DNA of 64,000 nucleotides from Peribacillus sp. Bi96. Its GTDB lineage: Bacteria > Bacillota > Bacilli > Bacillales > DSM-1321. This document shows positions 7,678-16,809 of this stretch, piece after piece (positions within the stretch are counted from its first letter, which is position 1; every line of letters starts with the position of its first letter). The notes below the pieces were generated by a model, which had not been told where the DNA came from, made no database searches, and saw only the letters and a program-made list of their open reading frames with translations. The position numbers were made by a program, and so were the translations under genes. Location: NCBI RefSeq assembly GCF_918698115.1, contig NZ_CAKKLV010000009.1, positions 122,918 to 186,917 of the forward strand, given 5' to 3'.

Positions 7678-8913
7678 GTGAAACGTTATCTATGCAGCAT
7701 CATAATTGGATTGGTAGTCATTTTAAGCATCGGGACCTATTATGTCAAAGTAGCTTCCTCCGCTTCAGGACTTCCAATGTATACGTTCAAGAAGCTAGAA
7801 GGTAGTAGCAAAGAGCTTGATCCGGTAATCATACATGGTTCACATGAAGCCGATCCCTATTTTGAATCATTAACGATTGAATCCAATCAAACAACATATG
7901 ACAGCGAAAAGTCTTACTTTGAAAGTTTAACTGGAAGACAAGATGCTCAAATGGGAAGATTAATGAAAGAACATCGTTCATTTATGCGTGGGAAGGATTA
8001 CATCGATTCTTTTTATGAAGACAGTGATTTCCTAGCTTACGCCTCGGTGAATGAGGATTTCACAAAGAACGGAAACATGGAAGCGGAGTTTGATATCGCT
8101 TTATTGGAGAAGAAAGGCAACGATGAAACTTCTTTCAGTTTGGAACTTCCCGATCAAGTGAGAAAAATGAATACGAATGTGGTGGATGTGCAATTGGTCC
8201 ATTCAAAGCTACAGGTATTAACGACTAATGATGTGAATTCCAACGATGACAAGCAAACGAAAGAGGTTCATCTGTATACGATCGATTTAGCTAATAAGAA
8301 AGTAATAAGCGATAAAACTCTATTTTCCGAAACTTATAAAGGCAATGACCAAGTCGAAGTTGGGATGCCAGTTGATGTTGCTCCCACCCAGTCAAACAAC
8401 ATGATTTTATTTTCTGTAATCAAAGGGGTAAATCATGAGGATGGTTCGTATGAGGAAAGGCCAAATGAAAGCAAACTGCTATCTTATAATTATGAAACGG
8501 AAAAAATGGAACATGTTAAATGGCCAAAAAATGAATCGCTTAGCCTAGACAAGATAAGAAAAGGCTTTGGGGATGGGAAAAATCTATACGTAGTTGATAA
8601 TCAATCCAACAATTATCACATTAAGACGATTGATCTAAGCAGTCAAAAGGTAACGAAGGATCTAGAGCTAGACCTAGCTGTTCATAAGAATGAAGAATAC
8701 TTCGCCACCGTTAAGAATGGAAGTGTGTATTTACTTCTAGGTAATGACAGATATCCAGAAGAAATGGATTATAAAACTAAACCGCCTCAATTGCTGATCG
8801 CCGATTTAAAGACCGGAAAGACTTTATATAAAGGGGAAACAGTCATCCAATCAGCAGAGCAAAAGAAGACCAAAAATCTTGGTTTTTATGTAGAAAATAT
8901 AGAAGTCAAATAA
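7678..8913 (+). CDS. Membrane-anchored extracytoplasmic protein of the ytr-like operon
   Basis: 411-residue protein with an N-terminal signal anchor (VKRYLCSIIIGLVVILSIGTYYV) and a large external domain. Repeated segments with YTIDLANKKV, YNYETEKM, KTIDLSSQKV and LLIADLKTGKTLYKG look like beta-propeller blades. No enzyme motif and no named family were recognised. AAGGAGA (7662-7668) abuts GTG 7669 but fits GTG 7678. It follows the permease by 27 bases and ends in a strong terminator, so it is the last gene of the GntR/ABC operon and may sense or bind the transporter's ligand. Confidence 0.65.
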   Translation: MKRYLCSIIIGLVVILSIGTYYVKVASSASGLPMYTFKKLEGSSKELDPVIIHGSHEADPYFESLTIESNQTTYDSEKSYFESLTGRQDAQMGRLMKEHRSFMRGKDYIDSFYEDSDFLAYASVNEDFTKNGNMEAEFDIALLEKKGNDETSFSLELPDQVRKMNTNVVDVQLVHSKLQVLTTNDVNSNDDKQTKEVHLYTIDLANKKVISDKTLFSETYKGNDQVEVGMPVDVAPTQSNNMILFSVIKGVNHEDGSYEERPNESKLLSYNYETEKMEHVKWPKNESLSLDKIRKGFGDGKNLYVVDNQSNNYHIKTIDLSSQKVTKDLELDLAVHKNEEYFATVKNGSVYLLLGNDRYPEEMDYKTKPPQLLIADLKTGKTLYKGETVIQSAEQKKTKNLGFYVENIEVK

Positions 8914-8928
8914 GGACCACTATCACTA

Positions 8929-8971
8929 GAAGCTTTCTCAAAAGTAAAAACTTTTGAGCGGCTTCTTTTTT
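8929..8971 (+). terminator. Rho-independent terminator
   Basis: GAAGC and CTCAAAAGT pair with ACTTTTGAG and GCTTC, followed by a run of T. Ends the ytr-like operon. Confidence 0.85.
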
Positions 8972-8980
8972 AGTAATGGT

Positions 8981-9040
8981 CGAAATATCTCACTGAAGGT
9001 CGAATTATCACCAACAACTGACGAATTCCCATGTGCAATT
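8981..9040. repeat. Short locus of the ~20-bp CGAA...ATATC repeat family
   Basis: CGAAATATCT starts at 8981, CGAATTATC at 9001 and CGAATTCCC at 9022, a 20-21 bp spacing. This matches the half-unit of the large 41-bp array at 26854-27713. It sits between the terminators of two convergent genes. Confidence 0.45.
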
Positions 9041-9099
9041 TCACGGACTGCTTATCTCGGACAGATTCCAAGAATCGAACTCGTGGAACAAAGGCCATG

Positions 9100-9134
9100 A
9101 AAAAAGGATATCCTCCAATAGGATATCCTTTTTT
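9100..9134 (-). terminator. Terminator of the MFS gene, usable from both strands
   Basis: AAAAAAGGATATCCT, short loop, AGGATATCCTTTTTT. Symmetrical A and T tracts let it act in both directions. Confidence 0.85.
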
Positions 9135-9144
9135 CCGTTATCGG

Positions 9145-10344
9145 TTAAATGGAAACGATTTTTGCTCGTGCAGTCCGTTCTTTCCTGCCGTGCAAGAAGT
9201 AGTAAAGAACGGAAGTTGCGATGACCACAACGCCAAGGATGACATAAAGTGTGCTATAGCCTGTTACTGGAATGATGAATCCCAGAATATAAGGGCCAAA
9301 CCCAAGTCCTGCATCAAGCATGATAAAGAAGGTGGATGTTGCCATTCCCATACGGTGAGGAGGTGTCAATTTCACGGCAATAGCCTGTGAGCTTGATTGC
9401 ATGTTACCGAATCCAAGGCCGATGAGGAAACCAGCTGCCAATAAAGTGAAGCTATTGGTTGATATACTTAGTAGGAGCAACCCGACACCGAAAATCATGA
9501 AAGCTGGATACATAATGAAGTTCGCGCCTTTCCGGTCCATTAGCGGTCCTGAGAAAGGGCGTGATAATAATACGGCTACTGCGTAAACGACAAAAAAGAA
9601 GCTTGCAGTATTGACCAGGTCGATTTCTATGGCATAGAAACTGATGAAAGAAAGGACGCTGGAATAACAGAATGCCAATAACAGTGTAATGAATGAAATG
9701 GGCAGTGCCTTCGGTTCAATAAAATTGGAAAGCTTGAATCCTTTACTTTCAGATACTTTTGCCGTTACTTTCAATGCTGGTACATACAAGAAGAATGCTG
9801 TAATCAGACTGATAATCCCTAATGCCAGGCAGAAACTGAAAATGACTTTGAAGCTTGTATGTTGGGCCATATAAAGACCGATGAAAGGGCCGATTGCTGT
9901 CGCAAGTGTCGCGCTCATGCTGTAATAGCCGATGCCCTCGCCTTTTCGTGTTGTAGGGATGATCTGAGCGACGATCGTTCCTGTCGCAGTACTAGCCATC
10001 CCCATCGCCATACCATGAATCAGCCGGTTAACGAGCAGGAAGCCAATTCCTAGATCCACAAAATATAGAATGGTTGTCAATGTGAAAAAGATCAAACCGA
10101 TGAATAATGTTTTCTTCCGGCCGATTGAATCAATGAAACGGCCGATGAATAGACGTCCGATTAATGTTCCTATTATGAATATACCCGATATGAGTCCTGC
10201 TTGACTTGTAGATGCATGCAATTCATTTACAGCATAGATGGCAAGTGTCACCATCAATAAATAAAAGATTAAAGTTATGAAAAAATTAATGGAAGAAACG
10301 ATGATGAAGTCCTTCGTCCATAATTTAGGTCTGGATTGTTCCAT
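9145..10344 (-). CDS. MFS transporter
   Basis: 399-residue major facilitator superfamily protein with twelve hydrophobic segments. Motif A is seen as GRLFIGRFIDSIGRKKT (about 62-78) and its degenerate repeat as SRPFSGPLMDRKGANF in the second half. Drug-exporter-like MFS proteins of this size exchange protons for small hydrophobic compounds; the substrate is not predictable. AAGGAG lies 8 bases before the ATG. It follows a MarR regulator by 12 bases on the same strand, so the regulator probably controls it. Confidence 0.9.
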   Translation of the reverse strand: MEQSRPKLWTKDFIIVSSINFFITLIFYLLMVTLAIYAVNELHASTSQAGLISGIFIIGTLIGRLFIGRFIDSIGRKKTLFIGLIFFTLTTILYFVDLGIGFLLVNRLIHGMAMGMASTATGTIVAQIIPTTRKGEGIGYYSMSATLATAIGPFIGLYMAQHTSFKVIFSFCLALGIISLITAFFLYVPALKVTAKVSESKGFKLSNFIEPKALPISFITLLLAFCYSSVLSFISFYAIEIDLVNTASFFFVVYAVAVLLSRPFSGPLMDRKGANFIMYPAFMIFGVGLLLLSISTNSFTLLAAGFLIGLGFGNMQSSSQAIAVKLTPPHRMGMATSTFFIMLDAGLGFGPYILGFIIPVTGYSTLYVILGVVVIATSVLYYFLHGRKERTARAKIVSI

Positions 10345-10356
10345 TTTATTATCTCC

Positions 10357-10785
10357 TTACTTTATGATGTTATTTCTTATTTCGCCCATGATGCGGATGG
10401 CTGCGAGTTGTTCCTCTTCGGTGATCCCTTTTAGGATGTCCTGTTCGTATCGATCGATTGTCACGCGGACTTCACTGTATATCTTTGATCCAAGCTCCGT
10501 AAGCCGCATTCTTTTTTCGCGTCTATCCTTGCTTGGGACATGCTCGACATACCCAAGCTCTTCTAAACGGGTGATGGTCCTCGTAATCGTGGGTTTTTCA
10601 ACATTTTGGTAATTGGCCAGTTCTACTAGAGTTGCAGAACCATAATTGGATAAGTAATGCAATATGGACCATTGCGCTCGGTGTAAATCATGCTGGTTCA
10701 GCTGTATATTTAAATTATTTTCAAAAGGCCGGTACAGCAGCAATAGTTCTTGAAAGAATTTTTGGAAAGTCTTTATTAGAAACAC
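10357..10785 (-). CDS. MarR family transcriptional regulator
   Basis: 142-residue winged-helix regulator: GSATLVELANYQNVEKPTITRTITRLEELGYVEHVPSKDRREKRMRLTELG (about 50-100) is the MarR DNA-binding domain including the wing, with dimerisation helices at both ends. It lies directly upstream of an MFS transporter gene, the common MarR efflux arrangement. The most upstream start is GTG at 10785, where AAGGAG overlaps the start codon, so the exact start is uncertain. Two TTAC-N5-GTAA palindromes just upstream are probably its operators. Confidence 0.9.
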   Translation of the reverse strand: MFLIKTFQKFFQELLLLYRPFENNLNIQLNQHDLHRAQWSILHYLSNYGSATLVELANYQNVEKPTITRTITRLEELGYVEHVPSKDRREKRMRLTELGSKIYSEVRVTIDRYEQDILKGITEEEQLAAIRIMGEIRNNIIK

Positions 10786-10801
10786 TCCTTATAATATATA
10801 G

Positions 10802-10830
10802 TTACCAAGAGTAATTGTTACCCTGAGTAA
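10802..10830. promoter_or_regulatory. Double MarR operator
   Basis: TTACCAAGAGTAA (10802-10814) and TTACCCTGAGTAA (10818-10830) are two copies of TTAC-N5-GTAA with centres 16 bp apart. They lie immediately upstream of the MarR gene, where its minus-strand promoter should be. Confidence 0.65.
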
Positions 10831-10939
10831 CTATAATATCAAAATTAATCCATTTTGTCCACTCGGATTTGAATTGTTTAGTTAAATTGGTTTTTAGTTA
10901 AAATGAGGGGGAATATAGGAATAGGAGATGATGTGAAGT

Positions 10940-11290
10940 ATGTATAAATCTATGATCGCGTTGATTGCCGCAGCAACAATGCTAACTGCTTGCAATAATG
11001 ACAAAGCGGATGAAAACGGGGAAAAATCTGTGCAAACAGCAGATGAAACTCAAACAAGTCCTAAACATGAGAAGTGGTCTTCTTTACCCGAATATGACCA
11101 AATCATCGAGCAAATCGGCAACGAAGACTATACTTTCAATAAGGAAACGGATAACGATGATAAACGAGTATTCCTTATTGAACTGAACGGTAAAAAACAA
11201 TATAAAACCGTTTTCGTCAAAAATACCAATCGCCTGAAAATTATCAAAATAAATGGCGGTGGGGAGGTTTATGACGAAATCTTAAAATAA
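10940..11290 (+). CDS. Small lipoprotein
   Basis: 116-residue protein with a lipoprotein signal: basic MYKSM, hydrophobic core and lipobox LTAC, so cysteine 18 should be lipidated. A charged linker rich in D, E, N and T is followed by a folded part (YDQIIEQIGNEDYTFNKET to YKTVFVKNTNRLKIIKI) that looks like alternating strands. No family recognised. It stands alone between the MarR promoter region and a terminator. Confidence 0.7.
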   Translation: MYKSMIALIAAATMLTACNNDKADENGEKSVQTADETQTSPKHEKWSSLPEYDQIIEQIGNEDYTFNKETDNDDKRVFLIELNGKKQYKTVFVKNTNRLKIIKINGGGEVYDEILK

Positions 11291-11347
11291 GTGGACCTGC
11301 ATAAGTGTTGTATAGAGACCTTTATTGGTTTGATAAAGGGGCGGGGG

Positions 11348-11377
11348 AAAAGGACTGTAATGTAGCAGCCCTTTTTT
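11348..11377 (+). terminator. Rho-independent terminator
   Basis: AAAAGGACTG, loop, CAGCCCTTTTTT. Ends the lipoprotein transcript. Confidence 0.65.
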
Positions 11378-11470
11378 GTTCTGTAAACCTTGACTAAGGT
11401 TATCGCATCATAATATTATGCCCGTTTCTCCAAGAGCACTGAAAAAATTTGAACGCCGGGACATGTGGGG

Positions 11471-11839
11471 ATGACAGTTGTCAAAAGGTTTCATCCATCA
11501 TATTGAGCTGTATGTTTCATGTTTAAAAAGAGGACCATTGATTTTGGGGGCTGGTTTTGGACGAGATGGGCTATGAGCGATTTCAGGAGTGGGAAAGCGG
11601 GTGAGATGTACATCGTTTTTGTACAAACGGAAACAAGGTTTCTTGACATTCCCTATCATAGGGGGCGAGTGGGTCTTAACCATCTAGTTTTTCACGCCAC
11701 TTCCCGGCAACTGGTTGATGAGATCACCAGAAAGGTAAGGAACAGTGGAGTTACCATCCTATATGCTGACAAGCATCCATCGCCGTTGGGTAGGGTCATT
11801 ATGCTGTATATTTCGAAAATCGAACTCGCGGCCCCTTAA
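11471..11839 (+). pseudogene. Decayed VOC (glyoxalase-fold) gene
   Basis: Pieces of one vicinal-oxygen-chelate protein occur in order but in different frames: GFIHHIELYVS near 11487-11519, LDEMGYERFQEWESG near 11555-11600, then YIVFVQTETRFLDIPYHRGRVGLNHLVFHA to GVTILYADKHPSP in a third frame, and HYAVYFE and KIELAAP at the end. At least four separate indels are needed, one visible as an extra A in the AAAAGG run near 11484. The metal-binding HHIE and NHLVFH motifs survive only as fragments. No intact reading frame remains. Confidence 0.75.
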
Positions 11840-11843
11840 TGGA

Positions 11844-12494
11844 TCATACGGAATAGTTGGCATAGCTATAATGGCCGTTATGTTCATCTTTACCTTTCTC
11901 GGGTTGTTCAGGTTCTGGACCAAGGTAAAATGCTTCGATTAATATAAATGCACCGAAAACCTGGGCCCAGCTGCCAAGCAAAAGGATTTGCTCTCCCATT
12001 CGCTTTTTTTTATTTAAAATGAAAATACTCCCAATAGATTCAAAAAAAGAGCCCGCCGCAATGAGGGCATTTCCTTTAATTTCAAGAGATCGTGAAAGGG
12101 ACTCCTCCGTCAAAGATGCCCCGATTGCTTCAAAAACGGCACCTAGGCCTTGGATTCCACTGCCGAGCGCATCCGTTCTGGTGCCCTCATCTTCTGAGCC
12201 ATTCAGCTGCATATCTATTCCAACTGCATTTGCTGTATTACCTGCAGCCTCAAGCCAAGCACCGAAAATGAAATAGGATTCCGAAAGTTCATTTTCCGGA
12301 TTTATCATTTTTGTTCGACCGATTGCTTGCAGCGAATTTCCAACGGCTTCAATGACATTCCCTTTTAAGAGCAGATCTTTTCCGAGGTTAGTACCCGTTA
12401 AAGTTTGCCGGGTTTGACCGATTGCACCAGCGAGTGTGCCAATTCCTAATAACCATGCTCCTGAAATAAGGAGGTCATCTCCATGAGTGGTCAT
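11844..12494 (-). CDS. Glycine/alanine-rich repetitive protein (DUF6944-like)
   Basis: 216-residue protein made of about six to seven copies of a 25-35 residue repeat of the form G-x-W-L-x-A-x-G-N-x-x-x-A-x-G, for example SGAWLLGIGTLAGAIGQ, KGNVIEAVGNSLQAIGR, FGAWLEAAGNTANAVGI and KGNALIAAGSFFESIGS. The repeats are moderately hydrophobic and may pack on or in the membrane. The pattern fits the Bacillus DUF6944 repetitive proteins, whose function is unknown; that assignment is from memory. The C-terminus is charged and polar. AAGGAG lies 10 bases before the ATG. Confidence 0.65.
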   Translation of the reverse strand: MTTHGDDLLISGAWLLGIGTLAGAIGQTRQTLTGTNLGKDLLLKGNVIEAVGNSLQAIGRTKMINPENELSESYFIFGAWLEAAGNTANAVGIDMQLNGSEDEGTRTDALGSGIQGLGAVFEAIGASLTEESLSRSLEIKGNALIAAGSFFESIGSIFILNKKKRMGEQILLLGSWAQVFGAFILIEAFYLGPEPEQPEKGKDEHNGHYSYANYSV

Positions 12495-12643
12495 ATCTCA
12501 AACGCTCCTTAAAAGTGGTTACATTATATTATTCAAAAGCCATTGTTTGTTTCATGTTGCTTAAAGTCAGGTAAGGAGCACGAGTGGACGAATGATATAA
12601 TTTTTAACCATTTATTGGTATAATGGCGATTGGAGGTGATGGC

Positions 12644-13123
12644 ATGTCTTTTAAATATATTTTTCAAATGATAATCGCTGCAATTTTCTTTTTGCTTTTT
12701 TCAGTTTGTACCTGGTATGAAGGCAGCGAAATTCTTGATAATCCGTGGGAATGGAAGTATTCAACATATTTTTCACAAGCATCGGATGATCAAGTGATGG
12801 ATGCCCAAGATATTTCGGATTTGGACTATTTTGTGTATGCCGCGAAATTCAAGCCGACATTTCCAATATTTATGATCCTTGCAGCTTCGTACTTAATCAT
12901 ACTTACGGGTTATATCCTTTTCAAAGGAAGTATAAAACGTATGGCTCTATTTTTGTCTGGATTGGGTGCCCTTTTTCTGCTTTCAAGCGTATTTGTATCC
13001 AATACCCCGACGGTAGGAGGAACTATCTTTCAAGTTTTCTTTCTCATAAGCGGGATGATATCCATAATGGGTGCAGCTCTATATTATTTTTGGATGTCAA
13101 AAGGATTCAAGACTGAAATATGA
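12644..13123 (+). CDS. DUF4306 (YjdJ-like) membrane protein
   Basis: 159-residue protein with four transmembrane segments (about 5-22, 70-90, 95-115 and 123-145). The external loop after the first helix holds CTWYEGSEILDNPWEWKYST, characteristic of DUF4306/YjdJ proteins of Bacilli. GGAGGTGAT at 12632-12640 fits ATG 12644; the in-frame ATG at 12623 would place the ribosome binding site inside the gene. Function unknown. No terminator is evident behind it. Confidence 0.75.
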   Translation: MSFKYIFQMIIAAIFFLLFSVCTWYEGSEILDNPWEWKYSTYFSQASDDQVMDAQDISDLDYFVYAAKFKPTFPIFMILAASYLIILTGYILFKGSIKRMALFLSGLGALFLLSSVFVSNTPTVGGTIFQVFFLISGMISIMGAALYYFWMSKGFKTEI

Positions 13124-13364
13124 TGTCACTTCATGCAAATGAAACAGCGAAGCTGCCGATACATACGAGACATTTTTTTTTTTTGCAAATAGGTGACACA
13201 AAATGACCAAAATTAATAGTCATTTCAGCGATATTCTAAAGAATTGAACTTACCTGAAATATGGTTTATAGTTAAGTCGAAATTAGTAGACCAATTGCTA
13301 TATTCAGTTACGGACCTAATGCCTTCAATCGTTTTTTAAAAGAATAAAGTGAAATGGTGATAAT

Positions 13365-14012
13365 ATGTCAGGCAAAATCAAAATTGAACAGCCAAAGATT
13401 CCCAAGGACTTAACTCAAGCAAATTTTCAGGAAATTTATTATAAAGATGAGCCTTATCTGGATTCTTGTATCATAACTAATTGCACGATTGATAGAGAAA
13501 AGATGGACCAAATCGTTTTATCACAGGTTGTCTTTAAACATGTGACATTCAGTGATGTATCATTCAGGAATATTGAACTGACGGATGTAATTTTTGACCA
13601 TTGTGATTTGACGAATGCCGATTTCATGGGTGGCTCGATTCATCGGGTTGAATTCAGAGAGTCCAAATTACTAGGCATTAATCTTTCCGATGCCAGTTTA
13701 GGAAATGTCCTATTTGAGAATTGTAACTTAAATTTAAGTGCTTTTGGTTATGCTGCTTTAAAGCAAGTGAAGTTCGAACATTGCTCTTTGGACAGTGCCG
13801 ATTATTATGAGTGTAATTTCAAGAAAGTGATGTTCGATACATGTCAACTAAACGAAGTGAATTTTTCTCGGACTCCGCTTAAAGGAATTGATCTTAGCAG
13901 TTCTCAATTTCAAAGGCTAACCGTATCCCTGGAAGATTTAAATGGATGTGAAGTTTCCCCTGACCAAGCGATAGGCTTTGCAGCGATGCTTGGACTAAAA
14001 ATTAAAGCATGA
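13365..14012 (+). CDS. Pentapeptide repeat protein (Qnr-like length)
   Basis: 215-residue right-handed beta-helix protein. From about residue 35 to 190 the sequence follows the A(D/N)LXX five-residue rhythm (LTDVIFDHCDLTNADFMGG, LSDASLGNVLFENCNLNLSAF, LNEVNFSRTPLKGIDLSSSQF). It ends with DLNGCEVSPDQAIGFAAMLGLKI, a cap also seen in chromosomal Bacillus pentapeptide proteins. Length and architecture resemble Qnr proteins, which protect DNA gyrase from quinolones, but that activity cannot be claimed from sequence alone. Single gene ended by a strong terminator. Confidence 0.8.
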   Translation: MSGKIKIEQPKIPKDLTQANFQEIYYKDEPYLDSCIITNCTIDREKMDQIVLSQVVFKHVTFSDVSFRNIELTDVIFDHCDLTNADFMGGSIHRVEFRESKLLGINLSDASLGNVLFENCNLNLSAFGYAALKQVKFEHCSLDSADYYECNFKKVMFDTCQLNEVNFSRTPLKGIDLSSSQFQRLTVSLEDLNGCEVSPDQAIGFAAMLGLKIKA

Positions 14013-14057
14013 ACCTGTGATAAATAAAATCGTAAACTGAGAGCTTGCGATGACTTT

Positions 14058-14086
14058 TGGGGCCACAATTTGGTGGCCTCTTTTTT
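14058..14086 (+). terminator. Rho-independent terminator
   Basis: GGGGCCAC, loop AATTTG, GTGGCCTC, then TTTTTT. Ends the pentapeptide gene. Confidence 0.85.
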
Positions 14087-14235
14087 AGTTGGCTGGCCGA
14101 TACGGTGGATCCATGAAAACATGGTGTATTCCATCCATTTGAAATACATATATTTTTATGTGAATGAAGAGTACAGAATGTTTGCACAAACACAACATTG
14201 CTTTACAATATCTGTTAGATGGGTTGGGGGTGGAA

Positions 14236-14928
14236 ATGTTGATTATCAATAAGGTCACTTTATATAGTCATGCATTGAATGATATGCGTACTTTCTATGT
14301 TAATGAGTTAGGATTTGAGTTGCTCGCGGATACTCAAGATGGCTTTGAAATTAAAGTTGGGGACAGTGTACTTGAAATTAAAAAATATCTACACGAAGAA
14401 AAGCCTTATTATCATTTTGCGATGAACATACCGACCAATTTATTTCTTGCTGCAAAAGAATGGGCAAAATCAAAAGTGGAATTAACTAGGGAAGATGATG
14501 AGGACGAAGTTTATTTTAGCTTTTCGGATGCACATGCCTTTTATTTTTTGGACCCTTCAGGCAACATTGTCGAGTTCATATCGAGATATGCCGTTTCACC
14601 GAAATCTGAGGCAGTGTCTTTTTCTGCTCAAGAAGTCCTGTGCATTAGCGAAATAAACATTACGACTGATGAAGTTAGAGTACTAGGAAATCAGTTGATC
14701 GGTTTGGGTATTCCCGTAAGGAAAGATGAGCCGATAAGAGAAGATGGTTTAAATTTTATAGGGGAACATGAAGCAGGCTCGTTTTTACTTTTAGGCCCTA
14801 GGAAAAGGCGTTGGATCTTTTCGAAAAGAGAATCGGAAATTTTTCCACTTTCGATAGTCATTGATGAGCAAATAACAATTTCAGTGGATGGGGAAGGATA
14901 TATGAAATTGAAAAAGGGGGATGATTGA
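14236..14928 (+). CDS. VOC family protein (two glyoxalase modules)
   Basis: 230-residue protein with two vicinal-oxygen-chelate modules. The first (residues 1-120) begins INKVTLYSHALNDMRTFYVNELGFELL and ends FYFLDPSGNIVEFISRY, a typical strand with a metal-ligand glutamate. The second (about 135-225) is degenerate. Usual metal ligands are only partly present, so catalytic activity is uncertain. Start ATG 14236 follows GGGGGTGG. The stop overlaps the old start of a broken O-methyltransferase gene, so the two were once translationally coupled. Confidence 0.75.
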   Translation: MLIINKVTLYSHALNDMRTFYVNELGFELLADTQDGFEIKVGDSVLEIKKYLHEEKPYYHFAMNIPTNLFLAAKEWAKSKVELTREDDEDEVYFSFSDAHAFYFLDPSGNIVEFISRYAVSPKSEAVSFSAQEVLCISEINITTDEVRVLGNQLIGLGIPVRKDEPIREDGLNFIGEHEAGSFLLLGPRKRRWIFSKRESEIFPLSIVIDEQITISVDGEGYMKLKKGDD

Positions 14929-15440
14929 TTGATCAGAAATTTGGAATGAGGTAGATTTATATTTTGGGTGAAAAGCTTCAAACGTCTGAACACATCGTGA
15001 ATTCGATATTGAAAGCAAATGCAGAAGCGGGGCTGCCTGCCATTGATGTATCCCCAGGCCAAGGGAAATGCCTTCATTTACTCGCAAAAACCAGTGGAGC
15101 GAAAAGAATAGTGGGAATTGGAACTCTTGGCGGCTAAGCGGTGTTTGGATCGCGGGCGTTGCCGGATTGATGGCAGGTTGATAACGCTTGAATATGAGGC
15201 TAAGCATGCTAAAGTGGCTGAGGAGAATATAAAGAATGCGGGAATGGCCAATAAAATCGATATCATTGTCGGGACGGCGCTCAAAACTTTGCAAGCTCTT
15301 AAAGAAAAGGGATTGTCCAGTTTCGATCTTATTTTTATTGATGCTGATAAACCTAATAATCCCGAGTATCTTATATGGGCGTTGGAACTTTCGCGGCCTG
15401 GGACCGTCATCCTGGAATCGTTCACGGAGCATGAAATGAA
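14921..15440 (+). pseudogene. Decayed class I O-methyltransferase gene
   Basis: Segments of a cation-dependent O-methyltransferase (CCoAMT-like) occur in order: WNEVDLYF, GEKLQTSEHIVNSILKANAEAGLPAIDVSPGQGKCLHLLA, AKRIVGIGTLGG, then LITLEYEAKHAKVAEENIKNAG to FDLIFIDADKPNNPEYLIWALELSRPGTVI. They are split by a TGAT duplication near 14925-14932, an extra G near 14965, a lost base near 15133 (GGC GGC TA AGC) and another change near 15170. The usual last 45 residues are missing. The original start was probably ATG 14921 behind AAAAAGGGGG, overlapping the VOC gene stop. Confidence 0.8.
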
Positions 15441-15516
15441 AAATCGTCGTTTACATACAATTGTTTATAGTTCGCTCAATACAGTGAATAAAACACCATA
15501 AGCCAAGGAGCCAGCC

Positions 15517-16809
15517 ATGAAAAAAAGAGGTAGTTTAACCATAATAGTAGGCGTGATCGTTTTCGGAATCATTGCCACGATTGCAGTAGTGTCTCAATCC
15601 ACAAAGAAAGAGATGGGCAGTAAAAGGCCATTTCCACAGCATACAGTCTATCAATCAGGAACGATAAAACCAAACAATGTGTCACAAGAGGAAATGGATA
15701 AGGCCGTAGCCGGATTTTATGAAACTTGGAAAAATGAATACCTTAAGCAGCCTGCCGATAAAAAAGATGAATATTATATTTTTTATAATGATAAAGGATA
15801 TGCAGAACCCAAAAACGCAGTGACCGTTTCTGAAGCACATGGTTACGGGATGATGATAACGGCAATCATGGCAGGCAGCAAGGATAAGCAGTATTTCGAC
15901 GGTCTCTATCGGTTTTATAAAGCGCATGGAAGTATCAATGATCCTTCTTTAATGGCTTGGCAGCAAGTAAAGGATAAATCGGGTAAGATCATAAATACAC
16001 CAGGTGATGCTGATTCAGCAACTGATGGTGATATGGATATCGCTTTTTCGTTATTATTGGCTGATCGTCAATGGGGAAGTGAAGGGGAAATCGACTATCT
16101 TGCCAGAGCAAAAGACATCATGGAGGCGATCATGTCGAATGAAATAAATCGATCGCAATCGATGATTAAACTAGGAGACTGGGCGGAAGATAATGATGAT
16201 GTATACGGGCAATCAACTCGTGCATCGGACCTTCTTCTCAATCATATGAAGTCATTTGAGGCGGCAACAGGGAATCATGAATGGGAAGATGTAACGGATA
16301 AGGCTTATCATATCATTCATTCCATTTATGAGCAGAAAAGCGGTAATACCGGACTTATGCCGGACTTCATTGTCCAATCCAAGGGAGGATACAGGCCGGC
16401 ACAAGCTGACTTTTTGGAAGGGGAGAATGATGGCAATTATAGCTGGAACAGCAGTAGGACCCCTTGGCGCTATACGATTGATTACTTACTGACTGGTGAT
16501 GACAGAGCGCTGCCGCAGCTAAAGAAGATGAATGATTGGATTAAAGCGGAAACGGGTGGTAACCCTGAAAATATCCAATCCGGCTATACACTTAGCGGAA
16601 AAACTGTAGAAGAAGGAAATAGTACAAGCTTTGTTGCTCCGTTCATGGTGAGTGCCATGGTTGATCCGTCCAATCAGCAATGGATTAACCGATTATGGAA
16701 TAGGATGATGCAGGAACAAGACGATGATGACTATTTTGCCAATACGATTAAATTACAGACATTGATTGTGGTTTCAGGCAATTGGTGGGCACCATATTCC
16801 AATACATGA
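15517..16809 (+). CDS. Glycoside hydrolase family 8 enzyme
   Basis: 430-residue membrane-anchored or secreted glycosidase. Residues 8-25 are hydrophobic (signal anchor or uncleaved signal peptide). The GH8 general acid lies in SEAHGYGMM (Glu106), and the family signature ATDGDMDIAFSLLLADRQW spans 168-186 with the catalytic DGD at 170-172. The downstream GDW, SRTPWR and SGYTLSG segments form the rest of the (alpha/alpha)6 barrel. GH8 enzymes cleave cellulose, lichenan, xylan or chitosan; which one cannot be read here. AAGGAG precedes the ATG. No other carbohydrate gene lies next to it. Confidence 0.9.
   Translation: MKKRGSLTIIVGVIVFGIIATIAVVSQSTKKEMGSKRPFPQHTVYQSGTIKPNNVSQEEMDKAVAGFYETWKNEYLKQPADKKDEYYIFYNDKGYAEPKNAVTVSEAHGYGMMITAIMAGSKDKQYFDGLYRFYKAHGSINDPSLMAWQQVKDKSGKIINTPGDADSATDGDMDIAFSLLLADRQWGSEGEIDYLARAKDIMEAIMSNEINRSQSMIKLGDWAEDNDDVYGQSTRASDLLLNHMKSFEAATGNHEWEDVTDKAYHIIHSIYEQKSGNTGLMPDFIVQSKGGYRPAQADFLEGENDGNYSWNSSRTPWRYTIDYLLTGDDRALPQLKKMNDWIKAETGGNPENIQSGYTLSGKTVEEGNSTSFVAPFMVSAMVDPSNQQWINRLWNRMMQEQDDDDYFANTIKLQTLIVVSGNWWAPYSNT

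Noticed and set aside
14881..15432. 183-codon minus-strand frame
   Set aside because: It is antisense to the decayed methyltransferase gene and has low-quality composition.
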